NCBI GenBank assembly: GCA_963704875.1 | Contig: CAVPIA010000008.1 | Coordinates: 1,364,001-1,428,000, forward strand | Direction: 5' to 3' | DNA: 64,000 bases | Source of the DNA: CAMYOC01 sp963704875 | GTDB lineage: Bacteria > Pseudomonadota > Gammaproteobacteria > Steroidobacterales > XN24 | Shown: positions 8,911 through 17,241 of the stretch, piece after piece | How the letters are laid out: each line of letters starts with the position of its first letter | Numbering within the stretch: position 1 is the first letter of the stretch | Program-made: the position numbers and the translations under genes | The notes under the pieces: generated by a model | Seen by the model: only the letters and a program-made list of their open reading frames with translations | The model's database searches: none | Told to the model about the DNA's origin: nothing

Positions 8911-9076
8911 TTCGGCATCCACCAGGCTCTGACTCCGCCTGAGGGGCCGCAAGTCGTTCATCAGAACGTGCATCGCTTGCGCCAGAGCAGGAGAAGGCGG
9001 CTGACACCGTTCTTGTGTTGGATGACCGTGGAACGGTGCAGACCGACTGCGCGATCCGGCGGCGAGTTCTGACCCA
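8911..9076 (+). repeat. 166-bp direct repeat, copy 2
   Basis: This is the second copy of the segment at 6848-7013, about 96% identical and in the same orientation. Its left edge is abrupt (ACTAG before TTCGG), 15 bp after the REP-like element. It closes the TetR-CPBP module. The reverse strand of both copies encodes a similar short open peptide ending LRRSQSLVDAE, but nothing shows that it is expressed. Confidence 0.85.
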
Positions 9077-9128
9077 TACTGGCCCTTTGGGTGGTAGGAT
9101 TTGGGTTGCCGAATTAGGCTTTTAGTGA

Positions 9129-9158
9129 CCCAAAGCCGCCGTTCAGGCGTGGAGCTAA
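9129..9158. repeat. Accessory-region spacer motif with GCGTGGAGCTAA duplication
   Basis: CCCAAAGCCGCCGTTCAGG is one example of a motif (consensus CCCAAAGCRGCCGGTCG) found before each small ORF in this patch. GCGTGGAGCTAA at 9147-9158 is repeated exactly at 9203-9214, where its GGAG serves as the ribosome-binding site of the next gene. Confidence 0.5.
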
Positions 9159-9216
9159 TTGACTTGTGAAGCGCCCTTCTTGATAGCGTAAGTCTTGCTT
9201 ATGCGTGGAGCTAACC

Positions 9217-9582
9217 ATGACTGATAAAATCGACGCTTTTTTTGGCGCATGGCAACTTGAATCCCGAGAAAAGAGACTCGAAAAAATCACCAACACTGTC
9301 GCTCCGAGCATTGTGTATGTTGATCCGCGGACGCCAAAACCCATAACCAGCATCAGCGCTCTTAGTGAGTATGTTGGAATGTTTTCCGCGAATGCGCCCG
9401 GCTGGTCCGCGAAGGTCGTGGTAAGCGACACGATTGCCGGCATGACGCGCGCTACCGTTGCTTTCAGTGGGAAGGGGCCTGATGGGACGGAGCAAACGCA
9501 GCTGGGCCAATACTTCGTTGAATCAGATGGAGATTTGATCTCCAGAATGGTTGGCTTTGTGGGTATTGGCGCGCCGACGTAA
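9217..9582 (+). CDS. SnoaL-like / NTF2-fold small protein
   Basis: A 121-residue soluble protein. The N-terminal helix, a central SIVYVDPRTPKPITSISALSEY stretch and the C-terminal beta strands (RATVAFSGKGPDGTEQTQLGQYFVESDGDLISRM, in part) match the layout of the SnoaL-like/NTF2 superfamily. Members include ketosteroid-isomerase-like enzymes and ligand-binding proteins. The ATG at 9217 follows GGAG by six bases; the upstream in-frame GTG at 9205 is inside that site. It stands alone in a run of small same-strand ORFs separated by repeated motifs, which suggests a mobile-cassette origin. The substrate is unknown. Confidence 0.65.
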   Translation: MTDKIDAFFGAWQLESREKRLEKITNTVAPSIVYVDPRTPKPITSISALSEYVGMFSANAPGWSAKVVVSDTIAGMTRATVAFSGKGPDGTEQTQLGQYFVESDGDLISRMVGFVGIGAPT

Positions 9583-9626
9583 TCTTGAATGAATGGCCGT
9601 TAGTGGCCGACTGAGGCCTTTGTTAA

Positions 9627-9645
9627 CCTAAAGCAGCCGGTCGAG
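9627..9645. repeat. Spacer motif CCTAAAGCAGCCGGTCGAG
   Basis: This nearly matches 10111-10130 and resembles the spacer at 9129. It is preceded at 9597-9616 by GCCGTTAGTGGCCGACTGAG, which partly complements it, so the spacer could fold into a hairpin. Confidence 0.5.
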
Positions 9646-9693
9646 GACAAGCGTATTTCTAGCTGTGCTGCCGGGTAATACGGAGGGAGGTGC

Positions 9694-10077
9694 GTGGAAC
9701 CAAATTGGTTTGGATTGGCAATGGTGCTCGGCTTTATTGCTGCGGGCACTCTGGTCTTCTTTCTGACCTACAAGTCGCTCGCAGTTATTAGCCGTCGTTT
9801 GTTTCCCAAATACTTCAAAGAAATTCCGCCCTCGAAAAACGTGACGCCTCATGCGTTGGTGGGCATTGTGGTCTTGCTTTCCGTCATGTTTGTGTTACCG
9901 ATCTATGTCATGACTTCAATGCCTGACTTTGGAGTAAACGGATTGGTGGTCACCGTTTGGTTCGGCTTTATTGCTACTCTGGTATTTGTCGAGAAGAAGC
10001 TACTTTCACTCAATGCTTATAAGACTTCGTGGTGGTGTTCTCCAATTGGCGATGATCCAGGCCGCAGCACGCTTTGA
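9694..10077 (+). CDS. Small membrane protein, unrecognised
   Basis: A 127-residue protein with three likely membrane segments: about 6-27 (GLAMVLGFIAAGTLVFFLTY), 53-73 (ALVGIVVLLSVMFVLPIYVM) and 80-100. The GTG start at 9694 follows GGAGGGAGG. I do not recognise a family. The base composition is visibly less GC-rich than the housekeeping half, and the gene is bracketed by near-identical spacer motifs at 9627 and 10111, in keeping with lateral acquisition. Confidence 0.6.
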   Translation: MEPNWFGLAMVLGFIAAGTLVFFLTYKSLAVISRRLFPKYFKEIPPSKNVTPHALVGIVVLLSVMFVLPIYVMTSMPDFGVNGLVVTVWFGFIATLVFVEKKLLSLNAYKTSWWCSPIGDDPGRSTL

Positions 10078-10110
10078 CCGTCTGCAATTGGCCGTATGAG
10101 ATCTATGTTT

Positions 10111-10130
10111 CCCCAAAGCAGCCGGTCGGA
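10111..10130. repeat. Spacer motif CCCCAAAGCAGCCGGTCGGA
   Basis: This differs from the copy at 9627 by a few bases and occupies the same relative place, just upstream of the next small ORF. CTGCAATTGGCCG at 10083-10095 forms a partial complementary arm. Confidence 0.5.
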
Positions 10131-10138
10131 TTCTTATA

Positions 10139-10603
10139 ATGATGAGCCTTTCTAAAGAGATTAAGAATGCTACCGCGCAGTTAAAGAGCGTGGATTTCGG
10201 GTTATTCGTATTCTCGTTCATTTTGTCCGGATTCATTCTGCAGGATCTCGGTTCGATTCCCCTTCAGTTGACGGTATTTGGATCAATACTCGCTGTAGCA
10301 ATCGTCATTTGCGTCATTATCAAGCGGAAGCGGAATTGGACGCGGAAAGATACAGGCTGGAAAGGCCCACTGTATGCAATTGGAACATTGCTATTTGTGG
10401 GATACGCGATCTGTAGCTTCTCAATTCACTTCGCGTCCGGGCGCGGCATCGAGTTCGTAGGTTCCTTCTTCTCGCAGGCCACAAGAGCGCTATCCGATCC
10501 AATGACGTTCGGCGGATTCATATCGTTCATGTATCTAGGCGTATATGCGGCGGCGGCGGGGCTCGGCCTCACAGGCCTTCCGGATACCGAAGTAGGCGAC
10601 TAG
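10139..10603 (+). CDS. Small polytopic membrane protein, unrecognised
   Basis: A 154-residue protein with a short charged N-terminus and about four membrane segments, at roughly 20-38, 41-62, 80-100 and 124-146. Two ATG codons at 10139 and 10142 are possible starts; no strong Shine-Dalgarno is present. I cannot assign a family. It sits in the cassette-like run between repeat motifs at 10111 and 10611. Confidence 0.55.
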   Translation: MMSLSKEIKNATAQLKSVDFGLFVFSFILSGFILQDLGSIPLQLTVFGSILAVAIVICVIIKRKRNWTRKDTGWKGPLYAIGTLLFVGYAICSFSIHFASGRGIEFVGSFFSQATRALSDPMTFGGFISFMYLGVYAAAAGLGLTGLPDTEVGD

Positions 10604-10610
10604 TCTCAAT

Positions 10611-10692
10611 GGCTGCTTCTGGCCGGTATTAGCCTCCTACATGATAGATTGATGGCTGGCCGGCCGTTGCTGACCCCAAGCGGCCTATCGAG
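10611..10692. repeat. Paired spacer motif forming an inverted repeat
   Basis: GGCTGCTTCTGGCCGG (10611-10626) and GACCCCAAGCGGCCTATCG (10672-10690) are imperfect reverse complements separated by ~45 bases. This is the clearest complete example of the two-armed spacer. The arrangement recalls a recombination site or a hairpin, but it lacks the consensus of integron attC sites. Confidence 0.5.
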
Positions 10693-11134
10693 AATACGGC
10701 GGACCCCCTTGGCAAGAGACAAACTACCGTCACTCATTGGAGGCGTTGGGCTGGCTAGAGGCTCGGTACGGGGACTCGGGCCAGCACTTGCCGAACTTAG
10801 CTCCGAGATTTCTGACTTGCTCGCAAGCAATGACTGGATCAAAGGCGTGCCATTTAACGTCGTAAGCCTGATCGTTAGGTATGGCGACACTTCCGAGCCC
10901 AGAGCAGAGCTCGGTCGAGTCAATCGCCATGGCGAATTGAAGGTCGCAGTTCAAGCATCGCATGATGAACTGCGAGCATCAAAAGGCGATGTTCCTGCAC
11001 TCAAAGCTTCGTTGCTGCCTTATGTCCTACTGGCCTTGGATGCTATAGCCGAGAGATACAATCTTGGCGACACAGGATTTTCTATATCGGGCAGCTTTTG
11101 GCCGGATGAGGCCACTCGGGTGATAAGTTGGTGA
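10649..11134 (+). CDS. Hypothetical soluble protein, start uncertain
   Basis: The longest frame gives 161 residues. The region from about residue 66 on (VSLIVRYGDTSEPRAELGR and a C-terminal LPYVLLALDAIAERYNLG helix) looks like a compact immunity-protein-type or small globular domain, but I cannot name the family with confidence. The ATG at 10649 lies within the spacer inverted repeat, so the real start may be a later TTG or GTG (for example TTG at 10709). It is the last small ORF of the cassette-like run, and no toxin partner is adjacent. Confidence 0.45.
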   Translation: MMAGRPLLTPSGLSRIRRTPLARDKLPSLIGGVGLARGSVRGLGPALAELSSEISDLLASNDWIKGVPFNVVSLIVRYGDTSEPRAELGRVNRHGELKVAVQASHDELRASKGDVPALKASLLPYVLLALDAIAERYNLGDTGFSISGSFWPDEATRVISW

Positions 11135-11236
11135 TTGGCTGAAACCGCAGCCAGAAGCGGATGCTCATGATTTGATACAGACTCGCGTGGACGCACTCAG
11201 CGAGATACCATCAACGTCTACACGAAGAGCGCGAGC

Positions 11237-12400
11237 ATGGCATCACAAACAAGGGTTTCCGTTATGCAACGACTATTGACCGTGACCCTGGGTCTATGGG
11301 TAACCGTTTCTGCGCAGGGGCAATCCGATCTGCCGTTCGAAGTCGACCCGATAACGTCGTTCGACGAGCCGTGGGCCCTGGCGTTCCTGCCGGACGGTCG
11401 AATGCTCGTCACAGAGAAGAAAGGAAGTCTCTACATCGTGACCCAGGACGGGCAAAAGTCCAGCCCGGTCCGCGGGGTGCCGGATGTCGATTACGGCGGC
11501 CAGGGTGGCCTTGGTGACGTGGCCGTGCACCCGGACTTCCTGGATAACAAGCTCATCTATTTGAGCTACGTCGAGTCCGGCAAGGGCGACACGCGCGGCG
11601 CAGCTGTTGCGCGAGGGGTAATGAATTTCAACGAGCGCGGCGGCACGCTGACCGGCGTCGAAGTCATCTGGCGCCAATATCCCAAGCTCGTTGGCCGTGG
11701 CCATTACGGCCATCGGCTGTTATTTGATGATGATGGCCATCTATGGGTTTCATCAGGGGATCGACAGAAATTCACGCCGGCTCAGGATATGCAGTCAAAT
11801 GTCGGCAAGATCTTGCGTCTGAATCACGACGGATCAATTCCCGATGACAATCCTTACGTGGACTACCAGAGCGACAATCCGCTCGTTGATGATGAGGGGG
11901 TGTATGCTCAAATCTGGTCGCTTGGCCACCGCAATCCGCTCGGGATCGCATTCGACCTCGAAGGTCAACTCTGGGCAATCGAGATGGGTCCGGCCGGCGG
12001 AGACGAGCTGAACCGTATAGTGCGCAAAGGGAATTTCGGGTATCCGGTCGTCTCCAACGGTGACCATTACGATGGCCGGAAGATCCCGGATCACGATACG
12101 CGGCCGGAATTCAACAAACCGGCAATCTGGTGGACACCTGTCATCTCGCCAGGAGACCTTATTGTCTATCGCGGCAGTCTGTTCGCGGACTGGCGCGGCG
12201 ATGCATTGGCAGCTGGGCTCTCGTCCCAGGCAATCGTCAGAATAGAACTCGGCGGCAACAGTGCCCGCGAAGTGGAACGGTACCCTATGGGTGCGCGCAT
12301 CCGCAGCGTGGTCGAGGGTCCTGGCGGCGCGCTTTGGGTACTCGAGGACGATCGGCGCGACAGCACGGGCCGATTACTAAAGCTGACACCGACAGACTGA
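11237..12400 (+). CDS. PQQ-dependent aldose sugar dehydrogenase (YliI-like)
   Basis: A 387-residue exported protein of the soluble glucose/sorbosone dehydrogenase family, a six-bladed beta-propeller that oxidises aldoses in the periplasm with PQQ. Diagnostic stretches are DEPWALAFLPDGRMLVTE (43-60), GHYGHRLLFDDDGHLWVSSG, IWSLGHRNPLGIAFD and EMGPAGGDELNRI. The N-terminus has a hydrophobic signal (LLTVTLGLWVTVSAQG). An alternative ATG at 11264 (MQRLL) has AAGGG upstream and gives a more typical signal peptide. A TonB-dependent receptor gene follows convergently, and a second dehydrogenase of this superfamily lies 4 kb away. No PQQ synthesis genes are in the window. Confidence 0.88.
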   Translation: MASQTRVSVMQRLLTVTLGLWVTVSAQGQSDLPFEVDPITSFDEPWALAFLPDGRMLVTEKKGSLYIVTQDGQKSSPVRGVPDVDYGGQGGLGDVAVHPDFLDNKLIYLSYVESGKGDTRGAAVARGVMNFNERGGTLTGVEVIWRQYPKLVGRGHYGHRLLFDDDGHLWVSSGDRQKFTPAQDMQSNVGKILRLNHDGSIPDDNPYVDYQSDNPLVDDEGVYAQIWSLGHRNPLGIAFDLEGQLWAIEMGPAGGDELNRIVRKGNFGYPVVSNGDHYDGRKIPDHDTRPEFNKPAIWWTPVISPGDLIVYRGSLFADWRGDALAAGLSSQAIVRIELGGNSAREVERYPMGARIRSVVEGPGGALWVLEDDRRDSTGRLLKLTPTD

Positions 12401-12675
12401 TTGCTTGCAACCAGCGGTCCACCTCATTCGCCCAATCCCGACTCCGACCGACCGGAGTCGAGTCTCGGCTTTGGGCCGCGACAGACCTCGCCCGTCCAGG
12501 GGTGGCCGTTCGTTTGCCTCGCCTTCTACCATTTCAGAGGGGCCGCTTGCGACTGCGGATTCAACCGCCCAGGTGATAATTTGGTGCCTGGCTATTACTT
12601 ACCCATTCCTCGCGTTCGGGTAGCCGGGCCGTCAGAACAAAATTGGTCTGTTCGTGACCCATACCGGCCGGTCGC

Positions 12676-12692
12676 CGGGAAATGGTGTCAGG
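12676..12692. repeat. Single arm of the REP-like repeat
   Basis: GGGAAATGGTGTCAGGG matches the left arm of the palindrome at 8842. It overlaps the stop codon region of the TonB-dependent receptor. The preceding 270 bp after the sugar dehydrogenase hold no gene, only a spacer-like CATACCGGCCGGTCGCC. Confidence 0.45.
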
Positions 12693-14787
12693 GGGAGGTG
12701 AAGTTGTAGCGCATAACAATACCGCCATAGAAGTTACGCTCGGGAGCAGGCTCGTAATAACGATCATTGCCGGCATTCAGTCGGATGTTGTCGAAATATT
12801 TCTCCGCAAAGACATTATTGACTCCAAAAAACGGAGATATCTCCCATTGATCCTTTCTCCCGGTATATCCTGCACGGAGATTCGCAACCGTCTGGGCACC
12901 TGACTTTACCGTGTTTGCATTGTCGGCATAAAAGCTGCCTGCATGCAGCAGATCCCAGCTGGCATAGAACCCGGTCGGATGCTGATAGTTCATCTCGAAA
13001 TGGAACTGGTTGTCGGGAACGCCGGGGATCTTATTCCCGTGGAAATCGTTGCCGCTACGATCCCTGAAAGTATCGAAAGCAAAGTCGGAATAGGTATATG
13101 CCAGGGTCCCGGTAAGACCCGGCAATAGCTTGAGCGTCACTGCAGATTCGATGCCCTGGTGAGTTGAACTCCCTGCGTTCTCAAAGAAGCTTTGACCGGA
13201 GCCGCTGAGTTCGAAGCCCACCAGTTCGTCTTCCACATCGATGTAAAACAGGGCTACTTCGTAGCGGATCAGTCCTGGTAACAAGCCCTTTACACCGATC
13301 TCATAGTTGGTGGCGGTCTGTGGCTTGAGGTCTCTGTTGAAGCCTGAGGTACCGACGGGGTTGGCCAGCTCGGTTGTAGTAGGTGGATCGAATGATCGTG
13401 CAATGTTGCCATAAATGTTTGCAGCTGGATTTGCACTCCAGACAACGCCAATCATCGGGCTGATTTCATTAAAACTGGTATCACCAGAAACATTGGCGGC
13501 TACCTGGTCATCTACGTCATAGCGGACATCGTCATAGCGGGCACCAAGCGTGAGGGTTGTGTCTCGATTTATCTCAAGTACGTCTTGCAAGTAGACCCCA
13601 TAGCTGCTCACATTTTCATCCTGGTCGGTTGTCTTCTCTCCCAGATCCCCCTGGCTATTGGCAAACCGCTTGCGGTGATCGCGCTGCGCATCGATGTCTA
13701 GTCCCAGCACTATGCGGTTAGCCTTTCGAAACATATCGCCGGCGTAGGTATAGCTGCCACCGCCGCCGACGAAGAAGCGGTCGAGTTCGACGCTGCCACC
13801 CTGACCATTGCTATTGATGTCAAACGGTAGTCTGTTCCTGAAGTCACGCGCAACGTAGTAGTTGCGTAGCATGAGCCTGTGTTTCGCGTTGAATTCCTTG
13901 TTGTACGCCAGCCCAAGGGTTTGTTGGTCCAGTTCCTCGCCAGCATCAAACAGAACATTGCGGGGGGCGGCCTGTTTGCGGTCCTCCCTGACCTCGGCCT
14001 TCGTCAGGGCGCCGGGATCGTCGGCCCGGGGCGAATTCACGGCGTTGAGTACGATGGTGAGATCTGAACCGTAGTCCAGATCGTAACGGAATTTGCTGTT
14101 CAGCAATTTGCTACGGTAGCGGGAATGCTCGCGGTATCCATCCAGCGTGGTTTCGGAGCCGTTTACCAGATAGTTTGCGCCGCTCAGCTGGCCACCTGCC
14201 TTCATCTGGCCCTGCACATAACCGTATGCGCCCGTATTGAGCCGGCCGGATGCATAGGGCACGGCCGGTCCGTCCTCGGTCACAATCTTAATGACACCGC
14301 CGGAGGCCGCCCCGTAGACAGAGGAAAAGGGCCCGCGGACGACCTCTATCTGACGTGTTGAACCCAGATCGATTGCATCGACGCTGCTCTGGCCGTCTGG
14401 CAATGTTTGCGGTATGCCATCGGCATAGATTCGGATTCCGCGAATTCCGAAGTTCGCTCGAGCCCCAAATCCGCGAATCGAGATCCTCAAATCCTGAGCA
14501 AAGTTATAGCGATTTTGAAAGAACAGGCCGGGGATGTTGACCAGAGACTCGTCCAGCCCCAGTTGTTGCCGGCCTAATTGGATTTCGTCTTTATCGACAG
14601 TGCCCACAGCGATCGGGAGCTTCGCTTGTTCATCCTCGACACGCGTTGCCGTGATAATAATCGGATCAAGCTGTGTGGATATGACGCCATCGTCGGCGAC
14701 AAGCAGCACAGGAGCCATGAGCAGCGAGAAAAGAGCTGCCAGCAGAAAGGGCCATCCGGAATGACAAATCGCAGCGCCGGTTTTCAC
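12688..14787 (-). CDS. TonB-dependent outer membrane receptor
   Basis: A 699-residue outer membrane receptor. It has a signal peptide (residues 1-30, FLLAALFSLLMAPVLLVAD), a TonB-box-like DPIIITATRVED near 42-53, a plug domain (VNIPGLFFQNRYN, RISIRGFGARANFGIRG, IEVVRGPFSSVYGAASGG) and a 22-strand-type barrel ending NFYGGIVMRYNFTSP. The plug resembles siderophore and FecA-type receptors, but the ligand cannot be read. The start is GTG at 14787 with no clear Shine-Dalgarno, so an internal start is possible. No ferric-uptake-type operator is evident upstream. A protein with a TonB-like C-terminal domain is encoded at 22802. Confidence 0.9.
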   Translation of the reverse strand: MKTGAAICHSGWPFLLAALFSLLMAPVLLVADDGVISTQLDPIIITATRVEDEQAKLPIAVGTVDKDEIQLGRQQLGLDESLVNIPGLFFQNRYNFAQDLRISIRGFGARANFGIRGIRIYADGIPQTLPDGQSSVDAIDLGSTRQIEVVRGPFSSVYGAASGGVIKIVTEDGPAVPYASGRLNTGAYGYVQGQMKAGGQLSGANYLVNGSETTLDGYREHSRYRSKLLNSKFRYDLDYGSDLTIVLNAVNSPRADDPGALTKAEVREDRKQAAPRNVLFDAGEELDQQTLGLAYNKEFNAKHRLMLRNYYVARDFRNRLPFDINSNGQGGSVELDRFFVGGGGSYTYAGDMFRKANRIVLGLDIDAQRDHRKRFANSQGDLGEKTTDQDENVSSYGVYLQDVLEINRDTTLTLGARYDDVRYDVDDQVAANVSGDTSFNEISPMIGVVWSANPAANIYGNIARSFDPPTTTELANPVGTSGFNRDLKPQTATNYEIGVKGLLPGLIRYEVALFYIDVEDELVGFELSGSGQSFFENAGSSTHQGIESAVTLKLLPGLTGTLAYTYSDFAFDTFRDRSGNDFHGNKIPGVPDNQFHFEMNYQHPTGFYASWDLLHAGSFYADNANTVKSGAQTVANLRAGYTGRKDQWEISPFFGVNNVFAEKYFDNIRLNAGNDRYYEPAPERNFYGGIVMRYNFTSP

Positions 14788-15195
14788 GGGATTCTAGACA
14801 TCATTTGCGAGCGGGGGTGATGGATTATCGATATAGCGCCTGCGGGCCGATGATCTGAGACTGCAATATAACCACTTTATGGTCGAGTCCACGCCCAATT
14901 TTGGATGCGGTCGGCCCGGCAGTGAAAAAACGGGTCCTTTGGCCGGGTAACGTCAGGGTCCCGGTTGAGGCGAGCCAGACCTGGCTGTGCCAGCCATTTC
15001 GATTCTTTCGGCATCCAAGCCTAACCGGCGAGGCTCGGCAGGAGAGCGAACGCGAAAAGCACAGTTCTGCCGCGCCAAATATGTTCGCTGTTTCGGGTGA
15101 CTTATTTTACGAAAACTGATGTCAGGCTTATTCTTGCAGCCTCGAAACGTTCGCGAGCTGTCCCCGCCTCTTCCTGGTTCGGAACAACCAGGTAA
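14788..15195. other. Intergenic region, no gene recognised
   Basis: This 408-bp stretch lies upstream of the TonB receptor on one side and at the 3' end of a small membrane gene on the other. I looked for a cobalamin or TPP riboswitch and found no matching core; GCCAGACCTGGC near 14975 is only a short hairpin. The small open frames here lack start signals. Confidence 0.4.
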
Positions 15196-15564
15196 TCAGG
15201 CTTTGGAGCCTTGTCGAATAAGGCGTGCATTCAATAACGATGGGGCTAACCGAACTCCCGCACCGGGCGACATACCAAGGAACCCTGCCAGTAGCAGCAT
15301 ACTGACGTAGTCTTCCCCGGTCGGCGCTCCGCCGTGACTACCAGGAATGAGGGCCAATATCGCCACGATGATCATCGCGATCGTTAGCCCGACGGAAAAC
15401 AACGCGAATCGAAACCACATGCCGCTCTTGCCAGCGGCGGCAGCCGTGCGGCGATGGGCGACGATACTCCAAGTTATCAGAATCAAGGAGACAGCCAAAC
15501 CCACTAGGAATAAGAGGCCAGCGAAAATTCCCATCAGACACCAGTCAAATTTAAGAATATGCAC
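15196..15564 (-). CDS. Small membrane protein, unrecognised
   Basis: A 122-residue protein with three membrane segments: about 11-33 (GIFAGLLFLVGLAVSLILI), 49-70 (FRFALFSVGLTIAMIIVAIL) and 86-100. The longest frame starts with GTG at 15564; an ATG at 15534 (MGIFAGLL) is equally possible. Neither has a clear ribosome-binding site. No family or neighbour suggests a function. Confidence 0.5.
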   Translation of the reverse strand: MHILKFDWCLMGIFAGLLFLVGLAVSLILITWSIVAHRRTAAAAGKSGMWFRFALFSVGLTIAMIIVAILALIPGSHGGAPTGEDYVSMLLLAGFLGMSPGAGVRLAPSLLNARLIRQGSKA

Positions 15565-15936
15565 CGCGATTAACCGAAAGTTCGTTCCAGCAGTCGAGCC
15601 TCCGGAACATCTTTCCCGACTGGTGCCTTGTGACTTGCACGGCTGTTTCTGGCCGACTTCCGTTGGTTATCAGGGAGCCGAACGCGTGGCTAAATTGATG
15701 AATCTGCGTGGCGAGTGCGGCGCGCGCTGTTACAAGGAATACTGACTGGTTCGAATTGCTTTTCCGAACTGCGTATCAAAACCCCCGAGAAATGCGCAGA
15801 GAATCTTTACTTCGATTATGTGATCAACTGATTGCGGATCGAAGTGCGGATTACGCAATATAGGTCAAAGCCTACGTCCGCTTTTGGCCGCTTGCGGACG
15901 CATGGGTGAGAAACTGCCGAGCGACCACAACTCTCC
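15565..15936. other. Intergenic region with two spacer-type motifs
   Basis: No gene is recognised. GGCTGTTTCTGGCCGA (15641-15656) and the hairpin CGTCCGC-N12-GCGGACG (15875-15900, containing CTTTTGGCCGC) belong to the same motif family as the spacers at 9.1-11.2 kb, so the element spreads beyond that cassette-like run. Confidence 0.5.
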
Positions 15937-17241
15937 CTAGTCTGCCGCCGTCACCCGCCAGATCGTGTTCCCGACATCATCAGCGACCAGTAACGCGCCG
16001 CTCTTGTCGATGGCGACGCCAACGGGTCGGCCCTGGGCATTGCCGTCCTGATCAAGGAACCCGGTCAGAACATCCACTGGCCTGCCTGCGGGCTTGCCGT
16101 CCCTGAACGCCACGAAGATTACCTTGTAGCCGCTGCGGGGCTTGCGGTTCCATGAACCGTGCTGGCCGATAAATGCGCCCGCATTCCAATCCGCACCCAG
16201 TTTCTGGCCCGTGGCGAAGCACAGGCCGAGCGAGGCGGTGTGGGCGCCGAGGGCGTAATCCGGCTTGATTGCGGTGGCCACCAGATCGGGCCGCTGAGTC
16301 TTGATCCGCGGGTCCAGGTGATCGCCGTAATAGCTGTATGGCCAGCCGTAGAACCCGCCATCGGTGACCGAGGTCATATAGTCAGGGACCAGGTCGCCAC
16401 CAAGATCGTCGCGCTCATTCACTGCGGTCCACAACACGCCGGTCGACGGCTCGAAAGCCATGCCGACCGGGTTGCGCAGGCCGGATGCGAACACCCGGTG
16501 CTCGCTGGTTCCGGGATCGATCTGCCAGATCGCGGCGCGGCCTTCTTCGTTCTCGATGCCGTTCTCGGCATGGTCGCTGTTCGAGCCGACCGAGGCGTAA
16601 AGATACTGGCCGTCAGGACTCGCTACCAGATTTTTGGTCCAGTGGTGATTGATCTCTCCAGCCGGGAGTAGTGTCAGCGGAGTTCCTGCAGACACGATTG
16701 CCGTCTCGCCAACGGTGTAGGGGAAGCTGACGACGCCGTCTGTATTGGCAACATAAAACCGATCACCGATCAGGCTCATGCCGAACGGCGATGTCAGATC
16801 AGACAAAAATACCGTCCGGATCTCTGCGATACCGTCGCCATCGGCATCGCGCAATAGTGTGATCCTGTCCGCGCTCTCGACCCCGGCTCCGGCGCGCTTC
16901 AACACCGCTTTTTGGACCCGGTCATATATGCCTTTCGCTTTGCGGCTCTGGGCATTTGTTTCCGCAACCAGGACGTCCCCATTCGGCAGCAGATACAGCC
17001 ACCGCGGATGATCAAGTCCTGTGGCAAAAGGACTCACCGCCAGACCCGCAGCGGGGATGGGTTTCGCGTCGCCCTTCCAGCGCGCAACATCGGCCACATT
17101 CACCAGTGGCAGCAGGGAATTGCGTGGCGCAGGTAGCTCGGGATCCGGACCGATGCCAGCAGACACCGGCAATTCCGCATTGCTGGCGCAGCCGGCGATG
17201 GTCAGCACGACTGCGATATACGTGACTCTGAAGAGGCGCAT
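15937..17241 (-). CDS. Lipoprotein sugar/sorbosone dehydrogenase-like beta-propeller
   Basis: A 434-residue lipoprotein of the PQQ-type sorbosone dehydrogenase superfamily. After a signal peptide with lipobox TIAGC (cysteine at about 18), the protein has LDHPRWLYLLPNGDVLVAETN, a Ca-loop-like DADGDGIAEI, VASPDGQYLYASVGSNSDHAENG and DGGFYGWPYSYYG, all typical of this family. The ATG at 17241 is chosen because AGGGAG lies eight bases upstream and it gives a normal signal peptide; a TTG at 17271 is in frame but less likely. It probably sits in the outer membrane facing the periplasm. Whether it binds PQQ is not certain from sequence alone. Confidence 0.85.
   Translation of the reverse strand: MRLFRVTYIAVVLTIAGCASNAELPVSAGIGPDPELPAPRNSLLPLVNVADVARWKGDAKPIPAAGLAVSPFATGLDHPRWLYLLPNGDVLVAETNAQSRKAKGIYDRVQKAVLKRAGAGVESADRITLLRDADGDGIAEIRTVFLSDLTSPFGMSLIGDRFYVANTDGVVSFPYTVGETAIVSAGTPLTLLPAGEINHHWTKNLVASPDGQYLYASVGSNSDHAENGIENEEGRAAIWQIDPGTSEHRVFASGLRNPVGMAFEPSTGVLWTAVNERDDLGGDLVPDYMTSVTDGGFYGWPYSYYGDHLDPRIKTQRPDLVATAIKPDYALGAHTASLGLCFATGQKLGADWNAGAFIGQHGSWNRKPRSGYKVIFVAFRDGKPAGRPVDVLTGFLDQDGNAQGRPVGVAIDKSGALLVADDVGNTIWRVTAAD

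Noticed and set aside
9583..11236. Integron attC sites between the small ORFs
   Set aside because: The spacers have paired arms but not the attC core (RYYYAAC / GTTRRRY) in the right places, and no integrase is in the window. Kept only as a repeat-motif finding.
14788..15050. Possible cobalamin riboswitch upstream of the TonB receptor
   Set aside because: Only a short GCCAGACCTGGC hairpin is present; the conserved B12-box core and surrounding helices are missing, and its orientation does not fit the receptor gene.
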